Source of the DNA: Symbiodinium natans
Lineage: Eukaryota; Sar; Dinophyceae; Suessiales; Symbiodiniaceae
Length of the DNA stretch: 64,000 nucleotides
Direction: 5' to 3'
Assembly (NCBI GenBank): GCA_905221605.1
Contig: CAJNDS010002711.1
Location: forward strand, 62,001 to 126,000
The notes beneath the pieces were generated by a model. It was not told the origin of the DNA, made no database searches, and worked only from the letters and a program-made list of their open reading frames with translations. The position numbers and the translations under genes are program-made. This document shows positions 20,271 to 29,861 of this stretch, piece after piece. Position 1 is the first letter of the stretch. Each line of letters begins with the position of its first letter.

Positions 20271-20326
20271 CGGTGCATCTGATCGCCAGACGCCCTCCAT
20301 CCTCGCCTTGGCAGGTGTTTACATCT
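20271..20326 (-). CDS. coding exon, unknown protein
   Basis: The minus frame reads DVNTCQGEDGGRLAIRCT. Acceptor GGGTCTTCAAG, donor GTGACC. Confidence 0.55.
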
Positions 20327-20736
20327 CTTGAAGACCCTTGTAGCCGTAAACCCTAAACCCTTAACACCAAGCTCCCGAAACCCTACGCCCTAAACCCTGG
20401 TACATCACCCCCCCCCCCTTTTTTTGGAACCCACGCTATGCTACTGCCTCAGACGTGAATGCGACTGCACCATCGCTCCACGACAGCACCAATGCACATG
20501 AACAAGACTAAGCAGACAAAGCCCCCGCCCCCCCTAGTTTGCAAAATATCTACTCTCCCCGACCCCACCTAAACTCTAACCCCGAATCCCTTAGAGGCGT
20601 TGGGGTGGCTGAGGCTCGGGGTTCTGGGTTCTGTGGGAGCAAGCTGCAGAATATATTTTACGTGTTCCTCAGGCCGGGTTTAGGGCTTACAAAGGGTTTC
20701 TGCTGCTTAGGGTTTACTAAACCCTTAACCCTAAAC

Positions 20737-20802
20737 CCCAAGGTTAGGAGACTCGAATTGGGTTGCAGGAGTATGGAGGAAGCCAGGCTCCCCAAACACC
20801 GC
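20737..20802 (-). CDS. coding exon, unknown protein
   Basis: 22 codons in phase, reading AVFGEPGFLHTPATQFESPN. Acceptor GTGGGGAGGCAG, donor CTTGGG|GTTTAGGG. Confidence 0.7.
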
Positions 20803-21063
20803 CTGCCTCCCCACTGGCCTTGTTCCCAAGGGTAGTTACATCGTCCCTTGGTTGGGTTTTGGGTTTTCGGTTTAGGCCCTGAGAAGGGGAACCCCCTGAT
20901 ATACCCCCGTATATACCCTATACGACCCAGTAGAACTTCAAAGCAGGCAGACTCAGGGGCCCACCTAGGTTGGAGCCCCAGTCAGGAATGCATCATCGCG
21001 TGGGATGCCGGGAAAGAGAGGGTTTAGGGTTCAGGGTTTGGGTTTTAGGGTTTTAGGGTTTCG

Positions 21064-21187
21064 TAGGATCTGAGCCCCGCGATCTTGTTGAACTCAAAGC
21101 GGTCATGGGGTGGTCCGACTGCTTTGCACGGTTTTAAGGGGCCGCGGTGTGCACAACACCAGCGAGCCACCAACGACGTGATCATGC
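21064..21187 (-). CDS. coding exon, unknown protein
   Basis: The minus frame reads CKAVGPPHDRFEFNKIAGLR. Acceptor TTTAGAACAAAG. There is no GT at the low edge; the DNA goes GATCCTACGAAACCCTAAAA, so a GA or GC donor or a missed site is needed. Confidence 0.6.
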
Positions 21188-21204
21188 CTTTGTTCTAAAC
21201 CCGA

Positions 21205-21325
21205 CCTTAAGAACCCATTAAGCCTACCTTTCTTGGAGGCTCTTATTCTAACGTCTCTTATAGGATTCTTGGGAAACCCACCCAAAAAAGTACGTTTTGG
21301 GTGTCTTAAGGTATAGCCCCTAACC
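21205..21325. mobile_element. inverted-repeat element, family A
   Basis: Left arm CCTTAAGAACCC with CCTACC, right arm AAAAAAGTACGTTTTGGG with GTCTTAAGGTA. Confidence 0.7.
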
Positions 21326-21474
21326 CTCATACTCAGTATCTTCAAATTGTGTGACGAACTGCTTGCTTCTGCACCCCCCCCCCAAAAAAAAAAAAAAAAA
21401 AAAACATTCTGCCTTATAAGGGCAGTATAGGGGTTATCATTTTTTAGTTTAAACCCTAAACCCTAACCCTAAAC

Positions 21475-21570
21475 CCCATAGTAGTTGTGTGAAGTGCTGG
21501 CTGTCTGGTTCTTGAATTTCAGATCCATTGGCTCCCCCCAAGCTCCCTGAAGGAGTCATCCCACCGAAGC
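21475..21570 (-). CDS. coding exon, unknown protein
   Basis: The minus frame reads GGANGSEIQEPDSQHFTQLL. Acceptor TTCAGCCTCTGTAG, donor TATGGG|GTTTAGGG. It lies between CCCTAAA (21450) and TTTAGGG (21587). Confidence 0.75.
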
Positions 21571-21658
21571 CTACAGAGGCTGAAGGGGTTTAGGGTTTAG
21601 GGTAAAGTTTAGGGTTTAGGGTTTAGGGGGAGAGGAGAGGGTGTACCCCTGTGTGGGC

Positions 21659-21768
21659 TCATGGTGGACTTTTTAAGGTTGACATATCTTGCTTGGTAAG
21701 GGGGCTTGGGGCTTCAAACTCAACAAGCCCTAAGAACGCTCCTGGCAGTCCAGCGGCCAGCATGAGGC
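21659..21768 (-). CDS. terminal coding exon with stop
   Basis: The minus frame reads LMLAAGLPGAFLGLVEFEAP and stops at TGA after STLKSPP. The acceptor GTTTCCGCTTGCAG is one of the best in the window. Probable 3' end of a gene. Confidence 0.7.
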
Positions 21769-22306
21769 CTGCAAGCGGAAACGTATCTGGAGGGGATACT
21801 TGAGCGCGCAACTTCCCAGGGGGGAACCCTGAACCCTAAACCCGAAACCCTAAACCCTAAACCCCAAACCGTAAACTCTGAACCATTTGTCGATGCTGGA
21901 CACAAGTTTTTACAGCTAGGCCACAGGATGCTCCAGGGGGGTTTAGGGTTTAGGGTTTAGGGTTTGGGGTCATGAGCCCGGACACGGAGATAGAAACATT
22001 CTGCTATCTTCTGCTATCTCGTGTTTTTCTAGACGATAGGATACGTACTATGTATAGACACGTCTCTTTGAAGATTTAAAAATGCATGAACAGATGTGTA
22101 CCCGAGCTGCAGAATGAGCCCTAGTCCCCTTGCGATTTACTAAGAAAAGACAAGTGGATTTACGGTTTGGAGATTGCTGGGAGCCCTCCACTGCACCTAC
22201 ACCCTAAAGCCCTGAACCCCCCAAACCCCTAAAACCCGAAACCCTGAACCTTTTTTGGCTTCGGACTCCTGCGTGTGTCCTAAACCCTAAACCCTGAACC
22301 CTATAC

Positions 22307-22405
22307 CCCTGCTTTGATCGGCCTCTTCTCTCCTTCAGTCGGACCAGGCGAGTCTTCGGGAGGCCCTGGTGAACAGGGAAAGAACGCTTGGAGTTTCGGC
22401 TTCAC
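22307..22405 (-). CDS. coding exon, proline-rich
   Basis: 33 codons in phase, reading VKPKLQAFFPCSPGPPEDSP. Acceptor GAGTTTCTAAG, donor GTATAGGG. A plus frame (SDQASLREALVNRE after CTCTTCTCTCCTTCAG) is also open, the main doubt. Confidence 0.65.
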
Positions 22406-22430
22406 CTTAGAAACTCAAAGCCTGCTTTTC

Positions 22431-22503
22431 GTAGGTAATTCTTATGAAGCCCCTTCTGGGATTTTAGGTAGCCTGCAAAAAGTAGGTTTCGTGTTCTTAA
22501 AGC
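22431..22503. mobile_element. family A element, short copy
   Basis: GTAGGTAATTCTTATGAAGC on the left and GCAAAAAGTAGGTTTCGTG with TTCTTAAAG on the right. Confidence 0.6.
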
Positions 22504-22584
22504 AGGGGTTTCGGGAATAGGGGACATCGGCACGATGTTGCTGGTAGCTGAGACGCTGAGGAGTTCGGGACGGGGTGCTTGGAC

Positions 22585-22658
22585 CTTGCGACATGTGGGA
22601 CTTTCTCAGGCAGCAGGTGCGGGGTGGGAATCGAAAGAGCAGGGGTTCTGGGCTTCCA
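22585..22658 (-). CDS. coding exon, proline-rich
   Basis: The minus frame reads WKPRTPALSIPTPHLLPEKV. Acceptor CCCCAGTGAAAG, donor GTCGCAAG|GTCCAAG. Confidence 0.7.
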
Positions 22659-22806
22659 CTTTCACTGGGGTTTAGGGGGCGTACAAACTTTCAAGCTGGC
22701 CCTAAACCCTAAACCCGAAACACTAAACCCTAAAACAACCTAAACCCAAAAAAACCTAAACCCTAAACCCTAGAACCCTAGAACCCTAAACCCTACCCCC
22801 CCCCAC

Positions 22807-22854
22807 TATGCCTCATGCTGTTTTGTATTGCCGATTTCTGTTCGGGAGTTGGAG
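22807..22854 (-). CDS. short coding exon
   Basis: The minus frame reads SNSRTEIGNTKQHEA between acceptor GGGCTCAAG and donor GTGGGG. Confidence 0.45.
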
Positions 22855-23081
22855 CTTGAGCCCATTAAGGGTTCAGGGGGCTGACCCGTCTAACGGGACA
22901 TCTCTACTCACACTATGCAACCCTTCTTCCTGAACCCGAAACCCTTAAACCCTTAAACCCTAAACCCTAAACCCATTTGCATCCAAGAGGCCCTGAACCC
23001 GAATTGATACCTGGACTGAGGAGGCCCTCGCCCACCTCCCCCCAACCCAAAACCCTTTCGAGCTCATGAACTTATTACTAC

Positions 23082-23138
23082 ATCAGCATATGATGAGCCT
23101 CAAGTCATGAGAGTAGTCGGTTGCTGGCATTCTATATG
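23082..23138 (-). CDS. short coding exon
   Basis: The minus frame reads YRMPATDYSHDLRLIIC and meets TGA just before the possible donor GTAGTA. Acceptor CTAAACTCAG. Confidence 0.45.
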
Positions 23139-23151
23139 CTGAGTTTAGGGT

Positions 23152-23279
23152 CCCTAAACCCTAAACCCTAAACCCTAAACCCTAAACCCTAAACCCTAAA
23201 CCCTAAACCCTAAACCCTAAACCCTAAACCCTAAACCCTAAACCCTAAACCCTAAACCCTTAAACCCTAAACCCTAAAC
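23152..23279 (-). repeat. CCCTAAA array, about 18 units
   Basis: One of the longest perfect arrays. It provides donor GTTTAGGG for the exon at 23280-23341. Confidence 0.97.
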
Positions 23280-23341
23280 CGACAAAGTTGTAGGCAGCAC
23301 CTTCACGTAGTCCGACAGCTCATCCTGCAAACGCACCCTGG
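23280..23341 (-). CDS. coding exon, unknown protein
   Basis: The minus frame reads ARVRLQDELSDYVKVLPTTL. Acceptor CCCTCACTCAAG, donor TTGTCG|GTTTAGGG. The unique island is only 71 bp between two long arrays. Confidence 0.75.
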
Positions 23342-23350
23342 CTTGAGTGA

Positions 23351-23466
23351 GGGTTTAGGGTTTAGGGTTTAGGGTTTAGGGTTTAGGGTTTAGGGTTTAG
23401 GGTTTAGGGTTTAGGGTTTAGGGTTTAGGGTTTAGGGTTTAGGGTTTAGGGTTTAGGGTTTAGGGT
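23351..23466 (+). repeat. TTTAGGG array, about 16 units
   Basis: Followed directly by TTTTTGCCACCTGCCAAGCA, nearly identical to the DNA after the array ending at 9098. Confidence 0.97.
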
Positions 23467-24038
23467 TTTTGCCACCTGCCAAGCAGGGTAACATTTCGGG
23501 GCGATGTACAGTTTCAAATGTGTCACTACTGTGTCTGTTGTTTCTCGGGCCCCCCCGGAGAACGTGAGGTCGGCGGGATAGTTGTTAATACATCTTCAGG
23601 TTCTGCGAGAGTGCCCAACGTTATACTCAGATGTGCGTGAAACTGTCGATACCGGGCCATGCTGTCCTGTCTATTCGCTAGGTTATGGACGTAGATCAAG
23701 TCTGCAATGTGCCCTATTATGCTGTTTCAGCAGGGCCCTGTTAGGTTAGATGCTGCGTTCGCTTTCAGCGAGTTCCTGAGACAGAGTCCGCGGAGCATGT
23801 TCGGGGGCACTCTTACCTAGGGGCCATTACCATGTTTCCGGGGGGGATAGCTGGGGGTCACAGGGTTTTTGCAGAGGTAGCTACCTGGTTTTCTGGGGGT
23901 CTGTCCCCCCATCCTGTAGGCATGGGTTTAGGGTTTAGGGTTTATAGACATTGTACAGGGAGGGGGGGGGGAGGGAGCAGCCGGGCAGCAGCACGGAAGC
24001 AGCAGGGGAGCAGGGGAGGGGACAAAGGTTGAAGTCAC

Positions 24039-24087
24039 TTGAGCATTTCGCCCCCAGAGAAGTTTTGGCTTAAAGTCAGCTTCTCAG
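24039..24087 (-). CDS. short coding exon
   Basis: The minus frame reads EKLTLSQNFSGGEMLK. Acceptor TTCTTTGTCTATACAG has a strong pyrimidine tract; donor CTCAA|GTGACTT. Confidence 0.6.
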
Positions 24088-24185
24088 CTGTATAGACAAA
24101 GAACTTGGGAAATTCAGAATGATACCACATACAACTTCTCTTTATTTTGTCTTGAGGGTTTAGGGTTTAGGGTTTAATGTGGCAC

Positions 24186-24330
24186 CTCCTTTAGTGTGGG
24201 GGCCCCAAACCCGATGGGAGCGTTGCAGAGCCATTCCACGCATGTTCGCACATTCGAGGGTCCATCCGCGCTGACAGGAAGTCCACTTTTCGCCAAAGCG
24301 AGCTGATGTCTCAAGGAAAGCTTGTCTCTC
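24186..24330 (-). CDS. coding exon, unknown protein
   Basis: The minus frame reads ERQAFLETSARFGEKWTSCQ and continues with ECANMRGMALQRSHRVW. Acceptor ATCTGCTGTGAG, donor GGAG|GTGCCAC. Confidence 0.75.
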
Positions 24331-24489
24331 CTCACAGCAGATATGCAAACAGCCATGCTGTGCAATGCAGGAGGAAGACTTAACAGCTACACAGCAGCCC
24401 GTACCGTGAGAACGACATGGGCTGGTTTCAGGGTTCCGGACGTGGGGATCCTGCCCCAAAATGAAGAGTTTTACAGGCCTGCGCTAAAC

Positions 24490-24530
24490 CCTGGGGACCG
24501 GATGAATCCCACATTGGGGATGGCATATTC
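24490..24530 (-). CDS. short coding exon
   Basis: The minus frame reads NMPSPMWDSSGPQ. Acceptor CGTTTTAGTGCAG, donor CCCAGG|GTTTAGCG. Confidence 0.5.
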
Positions 24531-24845
24531 CTGCACTAAAACGATAAACGATATGGAACATGAGCCCTTCTGGGGTCGATGGCCTGGCCGGAGGGACTCA
24601 TCGTTGGACCTCAAACCTCAACAGGGCTATTCTAGCCCTTTTTTGTTCACAAGGCTTCTGGATCTCGACAAAGACCTAAACCCTAAACCCTAAACCCTTT
24701 GCGAACCCGGAGCGGCTCCCCTGCAACATAGGAGTCCATTTCATTAGAACGATATCATGTGGGTCGCTTTTTTTGCTGCAGGAGCATGCAAGCAGGGGGT
24801 AAAGGGGATATTGATGGCATATGCTTCTTTAGGTCCTTTAGTCAC

Positions 24846-24950
24846 CTGTCTTCGGGTTCTCGAGCCCTTCTTCTCACGAACTGCAGCTGCTCATCGCCAG
24901 TTCTGGAGCATTGGGGGACATGTCCGCTTGGCCCCTGAATTGCTGGCAGA
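24846..24950 (-). CDS. coding exon, phase-linked to 24991-25061
   Basis: The minus frame reads GDEQLQFVRRRAREPEDR near its end. Acceptor TTTAGATTCAG, donor AGACAG|GTGACTAAAG. Its single leading base completes the codon left open by the exon upstream. Confidence 0.75.
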
Positions 24951-24990
24951 CTGAATCTAAAGAGGCACTGAAGACTCTCAAGAGCCTTAC

Positions 24991-25061
24991 CACACAGGGG
25001 TGATGTAAACATTGGGACGTGAGACGGCTTGCCAAATGCCCACCATCTCAAGCTGCTGCAT
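24991..25061 (-). CDS. coding exon, starts with ATG
   Basis: The minus frame reads MQQLEMVGIWQAVSRPNVYI. Acceptor GCCTTCCTGTAG; donor GTGTG|GTAAGGCTC is close to consensus. The 40-nt intron to 24950 contains no telomere repeat. Confidence 0.75.
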
Positions 25062-25231
25062 CTACAGGAAGGCGGGGCGCGCTTGCAGACCGCGCAGCCA
25101 CTGTAAGAATCCTAAACCCTAAGCCCTTTGCGTCCAGCAGGCCTTTTCGAGCACTTGCCGGGTAAGAGTGAGCTGGCACAGAAGGGACCCTGAACCCTAA
25201 AACCCTAAAACCCTAAACCCTAAACAATGAC

Positions 25232-25312
25232 CCCTGCACTCCTGTAGTCCTAGTGCGGCGCCTTCCGGCAGATGGCTCATACATGGCAGGAGCCACATCT
25301 CATCGGTAAGGC
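25232..25312 (-). CDS. coding exon, unknown protein
   Basis: The minus frame reads LTDEMWLLPCMSHLPEGAAL. Acceptor TTCTTCCATCCCAG, donor GCAGG|GGTCATTG. Confidence 0.7.
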
Positions 25313-25501
25313 CTGGGATGGAAGAAGATATTTTTGGGGTTTAGGACTTGTCTTGTACACTTCTCGATTTGGGGTTTAGGGTTAGGGGGAGTTATGGAAC
25401 CTTAAGTTAAGGGTTGAGGGTTTTCAGACTGTGGGTTGAGGGCTGACTGTCGTAGCTCAGGGGCCACTGGCCCATAAACTGGGCATACGAGACCCCATGT
25501 G

Positions 25502-25597
25502 TACCTCAAGAACCCCAAGCCTACCTTTTTGTGTAGGCTCTTATTCAAAAATCCCTTACAGGATTCTTGTAGAACCTACGAACAAGTAGCTTGTGGT
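25502..25597. mobile_element. inverted-repeat element, family A
   Basis: Left arm CTCAAGAACCCCAAGCCTAC, right arm GAACCTACGAACAAGTAGC. Confidence 0.7.
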
Positions 25598-26018
25598 AGG
25601 GTCTGCACTGCTGTTGTGTGTGTGTGTGTAGATATGGCTCCGTGCAATCTTGGTGAGTGTATCTATGGGGGTGTCCTTTTGGGAATGCTGGCAATAGAAG
25701 CCGAAAAAAGGGGTCTTCATCATTTAGAATATGGTTTTGCAGGGTTATTCCAGTATACTCATATAGGGACCACAAGCGATTTCCAGATGCTTGCTCTCCT
25801 AACATGCATGACCCATAACCCAAAACCCGAAAACCTTTTTACCTGATGTACGTGTGTGGTGGGGTTCCCTGATCTCGCAAGTGCTTGCTGCCGCAGGTGA
25901 ATGTTGCTGTGTTTTGGGGCTTTAGGGTTCCAGGACTAACAACCTTAACCCCTAACTAACCTCTACAAACCCTGAACTCCTGGCTTTAAGGCGAAACGAT
26001 ACAGTCAATGGGGCATCG

Positions 26019-26084
26019 CTAAGGATGCAGCCTCATTAAGTATTCGGGCTTGCGTCCTGGACTCTTGTAACAACGGCCCTCTTA
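26019..26084 (-). CDS. coding exon, possibly terminal
   Basis: The minus frame reads EGRCYKSPGRKPEYLMRLHP and stops at TAG. Acceptor TTAGACTCAG. Confidence 0.6.
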
Positions 26085-26105
26085 CTGAGTCTAACCCCCT
26101 AAACT

Positions 26106-26160
26106 TGGGATGTTCCCCCCTTGTACGAACAATCCTTCATAGTGAATTTCTCTCTGGGGG
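26106..26160. mobile_element. family B half-element
   Basis: TTGGGATGTTCCCCCC with GAACAATCCTT forms one arm. The other arm is not seen within 120 bp, so it is truncated or diverged. Confidence 0.45.
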
Positions 26161-26363
26161 TATGATAATCCCGATTAGGTTTTTGTTATCGTTACAAAAC
26201 CATTTAGGCTTTTTGGGGTGTTTAACGTTAAAACCTCTAAAAAGGGGACTAAACTTGACACCTTCAGCATCCCAGGAAGCTTCGGCACTGACCCTAAACC
26301 CTAAACCCTTTTTACAACAGGCCTAAACCCTAAACCCGAAACCCTAAACCCTGAACCCTAAAC

Positions 26364-26436
26364 CCCCTAGGCTTTTTGCTTGCTCATACTGATCCTGCCA
26401 GGCCTTGCTGCAAGGCCTTCTCGCGGGCAAGACCGG
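26364..26436 (-). CDS. coding exon, unknown protein
   Basis: The minus frame reads PARRPCSKAWQDQYEQAKSL. Acceptor TTTTTTTCCCTCGGAG, donor CTAGGGG|GTTTAGGG. Confidence 0.65.
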
Positions 26437-26555
26437 CTCCGAGGGAAAAAAACCCGTGAACCATGTGAAAGGCGGCAGGGGTATCCCTAAACCCGAAGTT
26501 TAGGGTTTAGGAAAACAAGGTTTAGGGTGTAGGGTTTAGGGTTTCGGGCCACTAC

Positions 26556-26595
26556 CCTGAGGTTCGACCCATTCAGTAGTTCCAAAAGGAAGGCC
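26556..26595 (-). CDS. short coding exon
   Basis: The minus frame reads GLPFGTTEWVEPQ. Acceptor AGACTAGGCAG, donor CTCAGG|GTAGTGG. Confidence 0.5.
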
Positions 26596-26679
26596 CTGCC
26601 TAGTCTGATACGGCCTTCGGCACCGTTTCTTCAACAGGGTTTAGGGTTTAGGGTTTAGGATTTAGGGTTTAGGGTTCTC

Positions 26680-26762
26680 GGTCTTTTGCCAGCTGTGCGC
26701 CAGCACGTGTGTTCAAAGCCTTTTTGGTGGCGTCCTCGAAACGCACGTCGTAACAAGTTTCA
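26680..26762 (-). CDS. coding exon, edges unclear
   Basis: The minus frame reads TCYDVRFEDATKKALNTRAG and continues AQLAKDREP. The low edge meets CCCTAAA without a GT donor, as at 21064-21187. Content is convincing, borders are not. Confidence 0.6.
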
Positions 26763-26905
26763 ATATTTCATCTTGGCTGATTACGATCTAGCCCTAAACC
26801 CAAGGAAATACAAGTTGAAACTTTCAGAATGAACTACCTTATCAGAAGCCAAAAGTTGATGAAAAGTTGGGTTTTGACCAGTAAGATGAAGAGCTAGCCC
26901 TAAAC

Positions 26906-26987
26906 CCTGAACAGTGAAGTTCGCATTGATGTCGCATTGATCGGGGCGTGCGGCGGTGTTGCGGCGCGAGGTCCAGGATTTCGGCTT
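26906..26987 (-). CDS. coding exon, unknown protein
   Basis: The minus frame reads NTAARPDQCDINANFTVQ. Acceptor TTGCACCTTAG, donor GTTCAGG|GTTTAGGG. Confidence 0.7.
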
Positions 26988-27267
26988 CTAAGGTGCAATC
27001 GGAGAGCCAGCTAGGTCATGGATTTAGCTAGGGCTTAGTAAAGTTTAGGGTTTAGGGTTATGCTAGATTGTGTGGTTCAAGGGGAGGGTTGGTCGAAACT
27101 CGGTGGTCCAATGGGTTTGTTGACAACAACATCACTTCGACTTCTTAACAGCCTGTCATCATAAGAGGGTAGTATAGGACATATAGACTCTACACCCAAC
27201 GGGGGGGCCTGCTGCGGCTTGACCCCGCACCCCCTAAACCGTAAACCCTAAACCCTACACCCCAAAC

Positions 27268-27335
27268 CGCTGTGCCTGGTTTGCCTTCGGCCTTTATCAC
27301 GATATGCTGCCCCGCCTCATTGGTTTCGCCAGTGG
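27268..27335 (-). CDS. coding exon, unknown protein
   Basis: The minus frame reads GETNEAGQHIVIKAEGKPGT. Acceptor ACCCTGGAG, donor ACAGCG|GTTTGGGG. Confidence 0.65.
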
Positions 27336-27381
27336 CTCCAGGGTTTTACAACTGCAAGCACTGTTCTGCTGGTGTCCTCAC

Positions 27382-27421
27382 CGGTATTTCAGTGCCTCAG
27401 GGCTTCCCAGCAATAAGGCCA
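27382..27421 (-). CDS. short coding exon, phase-linked to 27496-27606
   Basis: The minus frame reads ALLLGSPEALKY. Acceptor GAAGCAAAG, donor TACCG|GTGAGGAC. Two leading bases complete the codon left open by the exon upstream. Confidence 0.6.
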
Positions 27422-27495
27422 CTTTGCTTCGATACTGAAGCCCAAAAGGGAAAGGGTTCAGGGTTCAGGGTTCAGGGTTTAGGGTTTAGGGGCAC

Positions 27496-27606
27496 TCTTG
27501 GGATGCCCTGAGGCAGACTGGCAGCGCTCCCGTGCGGAGGCATGTGGTTGTTGGAAACTGGCGTGGGGGTAGCTGGACACCTGCACCGCGGGTTTTTTGG
27601 AGGAAC
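27496..27606 (-). CDS. coding exon, unknown protein
   Basis: The minus frame reads SSKKPAVQVSSYPHASFQQP and continues HASARERCQSASGHPK. Acceptor CATGGTTAGAG, donor GTGCCCC. Confidence 0.65.
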
Positions 27607-27716
27607 CTCTAACCATGCCCTTGCGCAAGGTTTGGGGTTTGGGGTTGGCCTTCAAACGAACCCAGAGAAGAGGGATGGTAACGCTCCCCCCCCAAGACCA
27701 AGACCTCATGAATCTT

Positions 27717-27764
27717 ATATATATATACACACATATATACTAAACACACACACACACACATATC

Positions 27765-27800
<36 letters not shown>

Positions 27801-27812
27801 TATAAAGGTATG

Positions 27813-27899
<87 letters not shown>

Positions 27900-28073
27900 A
27901 TTATTATTATTACTATTATTAATTATGATTATGATTATGATTATTATTATTATTAGAATGTTTTGTGATATGCATACATATATATATATAGACGAATGCA
28001 TGTATGTATATATATATATATATATTTATTTATTTATATGTATATGTATATTTATATTTATATTTATATATTT
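27717..28073 (+). repeat. compound microsatellite
   Basis: CA, TA, TATATG, ATT, GATTAT and TATTTA tracts follow one another. The long Tyr/Ile/Met frames on both strands are artefacts of it. Confidence 0.97.
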
Positions 28074-28079
28074 GTCTCT

Positions 28080-28221
28080 GCTCCAGTGCGTTTCTCAGCT
28101 TTCCCCACTTGCGCACGACGGTGGAGCAGCCCCCTGTGGCGGGGCACTCCTTTCCGGGATGGCGTGCCTTTACATCAAGGCTTCTTTTCACAGCAGGCCG
28201 CGGTTCACAGCAGCCCGGTTT
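28080..28221 (-). CDS. cysteine-rich coding exon with a duplicate at 39.3 kb
   Basis: The minus frame reads GCCEPRPAVKRSLDVKARHP and continues with ECPATGGCSTVVRKWGK. Acceptor GTTTTCAAG. The exon at 39287-39343 reads EPGCCEPRPAVKKG, and DNA identity is high over about 45 bp. The donor end is lost in the microsatellite. Confidence 0.6.
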
Positions 28222-28229
28222 CTTGAAAA

Positions 28230-28300
28230 CCCTAAACCCTAAACCGTAAACCCTAAACCCTAAACCCTAAACCCTAAACCCTAAACCCTAAACCCGAAAC
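28230..28300 (-). repeat. CCCTAAA array
   Basis: Ten units. On the minus strand it is the intron between 28301-28384 and 28080-28221, only about 80 nt long and nearly all telomere repeat. Confidence 0.95.
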
Positions 28301-28384
28301 GTATATGTACTCGTAAAGGTACCCGGAGAAGCCCCCACACTTAGACCGGACACCTCCGGATGTGGACCTGCCCTTCCTGGCTTC
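28301..28384 (-). CDS. coding exon, unknown protein
   Basis: 28 codons in phase, reading KCGGFSGYLYEYIY at its end. Acceptor ACCCTAGTTAG, donor ATATAC|GTTTCGGG. Confidence 0.75.
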
Positions 28385-28787
28385 CTAACTAGGGTTTAGG
28401 GTTTAGGGTTTAGGGCTTAGGGTTTAGGGTTTAGGGTAACTAGGGTTTAGGTTTAGGGATTAGGGTCGAAGAAGGTTAGAGTCATAGGAGGTCATAGGGT
28501 TTGAGGCTTTAGTGGTTTAGAGTGTAGAGTTGGGGGTCATTGGGTTTTTTTTCGGGCTACGCATTCTTTCTTATTTTATGTTCTTTTTGATTTTTTTTTG
28601 GGGGGGGGGGTGGGTGGGTGGGGGGGTGGGTGGGGGGCTGGCCTTCTTAATATCCGGACATCCTGCCTCGATGACGATCAGGGTTGATGGACCCGAATCT
28701 CTAACCCCGAGAGCTCACCCTAAACCCTAAACCCTAAACCCTAAACCCCAAACCCTAAACCCTAAACCCTAAGGCAGGTGCTTTCAG

Positions 28788-28857
28788 GCACTCCGGAGGC
28801 CCTACATCGACCGAGAGAAACGGGAACAGGAACAGGAGACCAGGCGGTGGAAAAAGG
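28788..28857 (+). CDS. coding exon on the plus strand, charged helix
   Basis: The plus frame reads PYIDREKREQEQETRRWKK after acceptor GTGCTTTCAG and meets donor AAAAAGG|GTTTAGGG. The minus frame is open but unlike protein. It shows that the array layout also serves plus-strand exons. Confidence 0.55.
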
Positions 28858-29058
28858 GTTTAGGGTTTGGGTTTAGGGGGACAATTGGTGCTCTCCTTTT
28901 TCTTAAGAAGAGGGCGGGGGGGGGGGGTGTGTCCTTGAGGGGGGCTTTGCTCTAGAGATCGCGGGGTGATGGATCGCCCCTGAAAATCCAGGCTAGACTT
29001 GTGTTCAAGCATTGGGCGGCAGCATACGGGGTTTCGGGCAGTCCTACTGTTTGGGGGT

Positions 29059-29178
29059 CTATATTAGGGAAACCCCGTAGCTCTCTGTGTGTCCCGGGAG
29101 CCCTTCTTTTGCGGGGACTAGGGTCAAAGAGATCGTGGCGTTGGAGCTTGTGTGTATGACCATGAAGTCCAACCCGAA
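29059..29178 (-). CDS. terminal coding exon with stop
   Basis: The minus frame reads LDFMVIHTSSNATISLTLVP and ends HTESYGVSLI before TAG at 29059. The 5' edge is unclear (a telomere-like word lies at 29178-29200). Confidence 0.55.
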   Translation of the reverse strand, partial: FGLDFMVIHTSSNATISLTLVPAKEGLPGHTESYGVSLI

Positions 29179-29263
29179 ACCCGTTTTGGGTTTAGGGTTT
29201 AGGGGGGTAGGGTTTAGGGCTGCGAGTTTAGGGTTCTTTGCACAGCTGTTGCAATCATTGGAC

Positions 29264-29385
29264 CGAGGATTCTCTACATGCATTCGCTTGATGGGGCTTT
29301 CCTGGGGATTCGCAACCTGGTCTCCGCACACATGCTGCATGCGCAATAGCTCAGCGGTGAGTCCCGCTGCCTTGACCTCCCTGTG
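29264..29385 (-). CDS. coding exon, unknown protein
   Basis: The minus frame reads AAGLTAELLRMQHVCGDQVA and continues ESPIKRMHVENPRS. The acceptor CATGTTCCTGTTTCAG is near ideal; the donor is AATCCTCG|GTCCAATG. Confidence 0.8.
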
Positions 29386-29426
29386 CTGAAACAGGAACAT
29401 GGCTGGGCCGGGGCGCATTCCTCTAC

Positions 29427-29477
29427 TCCATGCAGGGCAGTGGATTGGCTAACTTTCCCATGCCATGTTGTGAGACT
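29427..29477 (-). CDS. coding exon, 17 codons in phase
   Basis: The minus frame reads SLTTWHGKVSQSTALHG. Acceptor GGAATCTTGCAG, donor CATGGA|GTAGAGG. The intron to 29386 would be 41 nt. Confidence 0.65.
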
Positions 29478-29556
29478 CTGCAAGATTCCTCCCCCCGGCC
29501 GGTTAGCTTTGTTTACCCTAAGCCCCAAGCCCCAAACCCTAAAGCCTAAACCCGAA

Positions 29557-29631
29557 TATCTCTCTCTCTCTCTCTCTCGCTCTCCCTCTCTCTCTCTGTC
29601 TCTCTCTCTCTCTCTGTCTTTCTCTTTTTGG
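29557..29631 (+). repeat. TC microsatellite
   Basis: (TC)n with a few G and C breaks. Confidence 0.97.
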
Positions 29632-29790
29632 TTCGCTGCAGGTTGCAGCACTTAAACTTCAAAAACGGGTCCTTCAAAGCCATGTTGGGTCTGGTTCAGG
29701 GAAGTTCGGGTCTGGCCGTGGCGGTCTGGGGTTTAGGGTTTAGGGTTTAGGGTTTAGGGTTTGGGGTTTGGGGTTTGGGTTTTGAGGTAC

Positions 29791-29861
29791 CCCTAAATCC
29801 AGAGCACCGGATGACACCATACCGCGACGGGCTTGTAGGGTTTCCTCCACATGCTTGGAAC
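29791..29861 (-). CDS. coding exon, strand uncertain
   Basis: Minus reading KHVEETLQARRGMVSSGALD, acceptor GGGTCTAG, donor TTAGGG|GTACCTC. The plus reading PEHRMTPYRDGLVGFPPHAW is also good. Confidence 0.5.

Noticed and set aside
27717-28242. Long Tyr/Ile/Met-rich frames
   Set aside because: Direct translation of TA, TATATG and ATT microsatellites.
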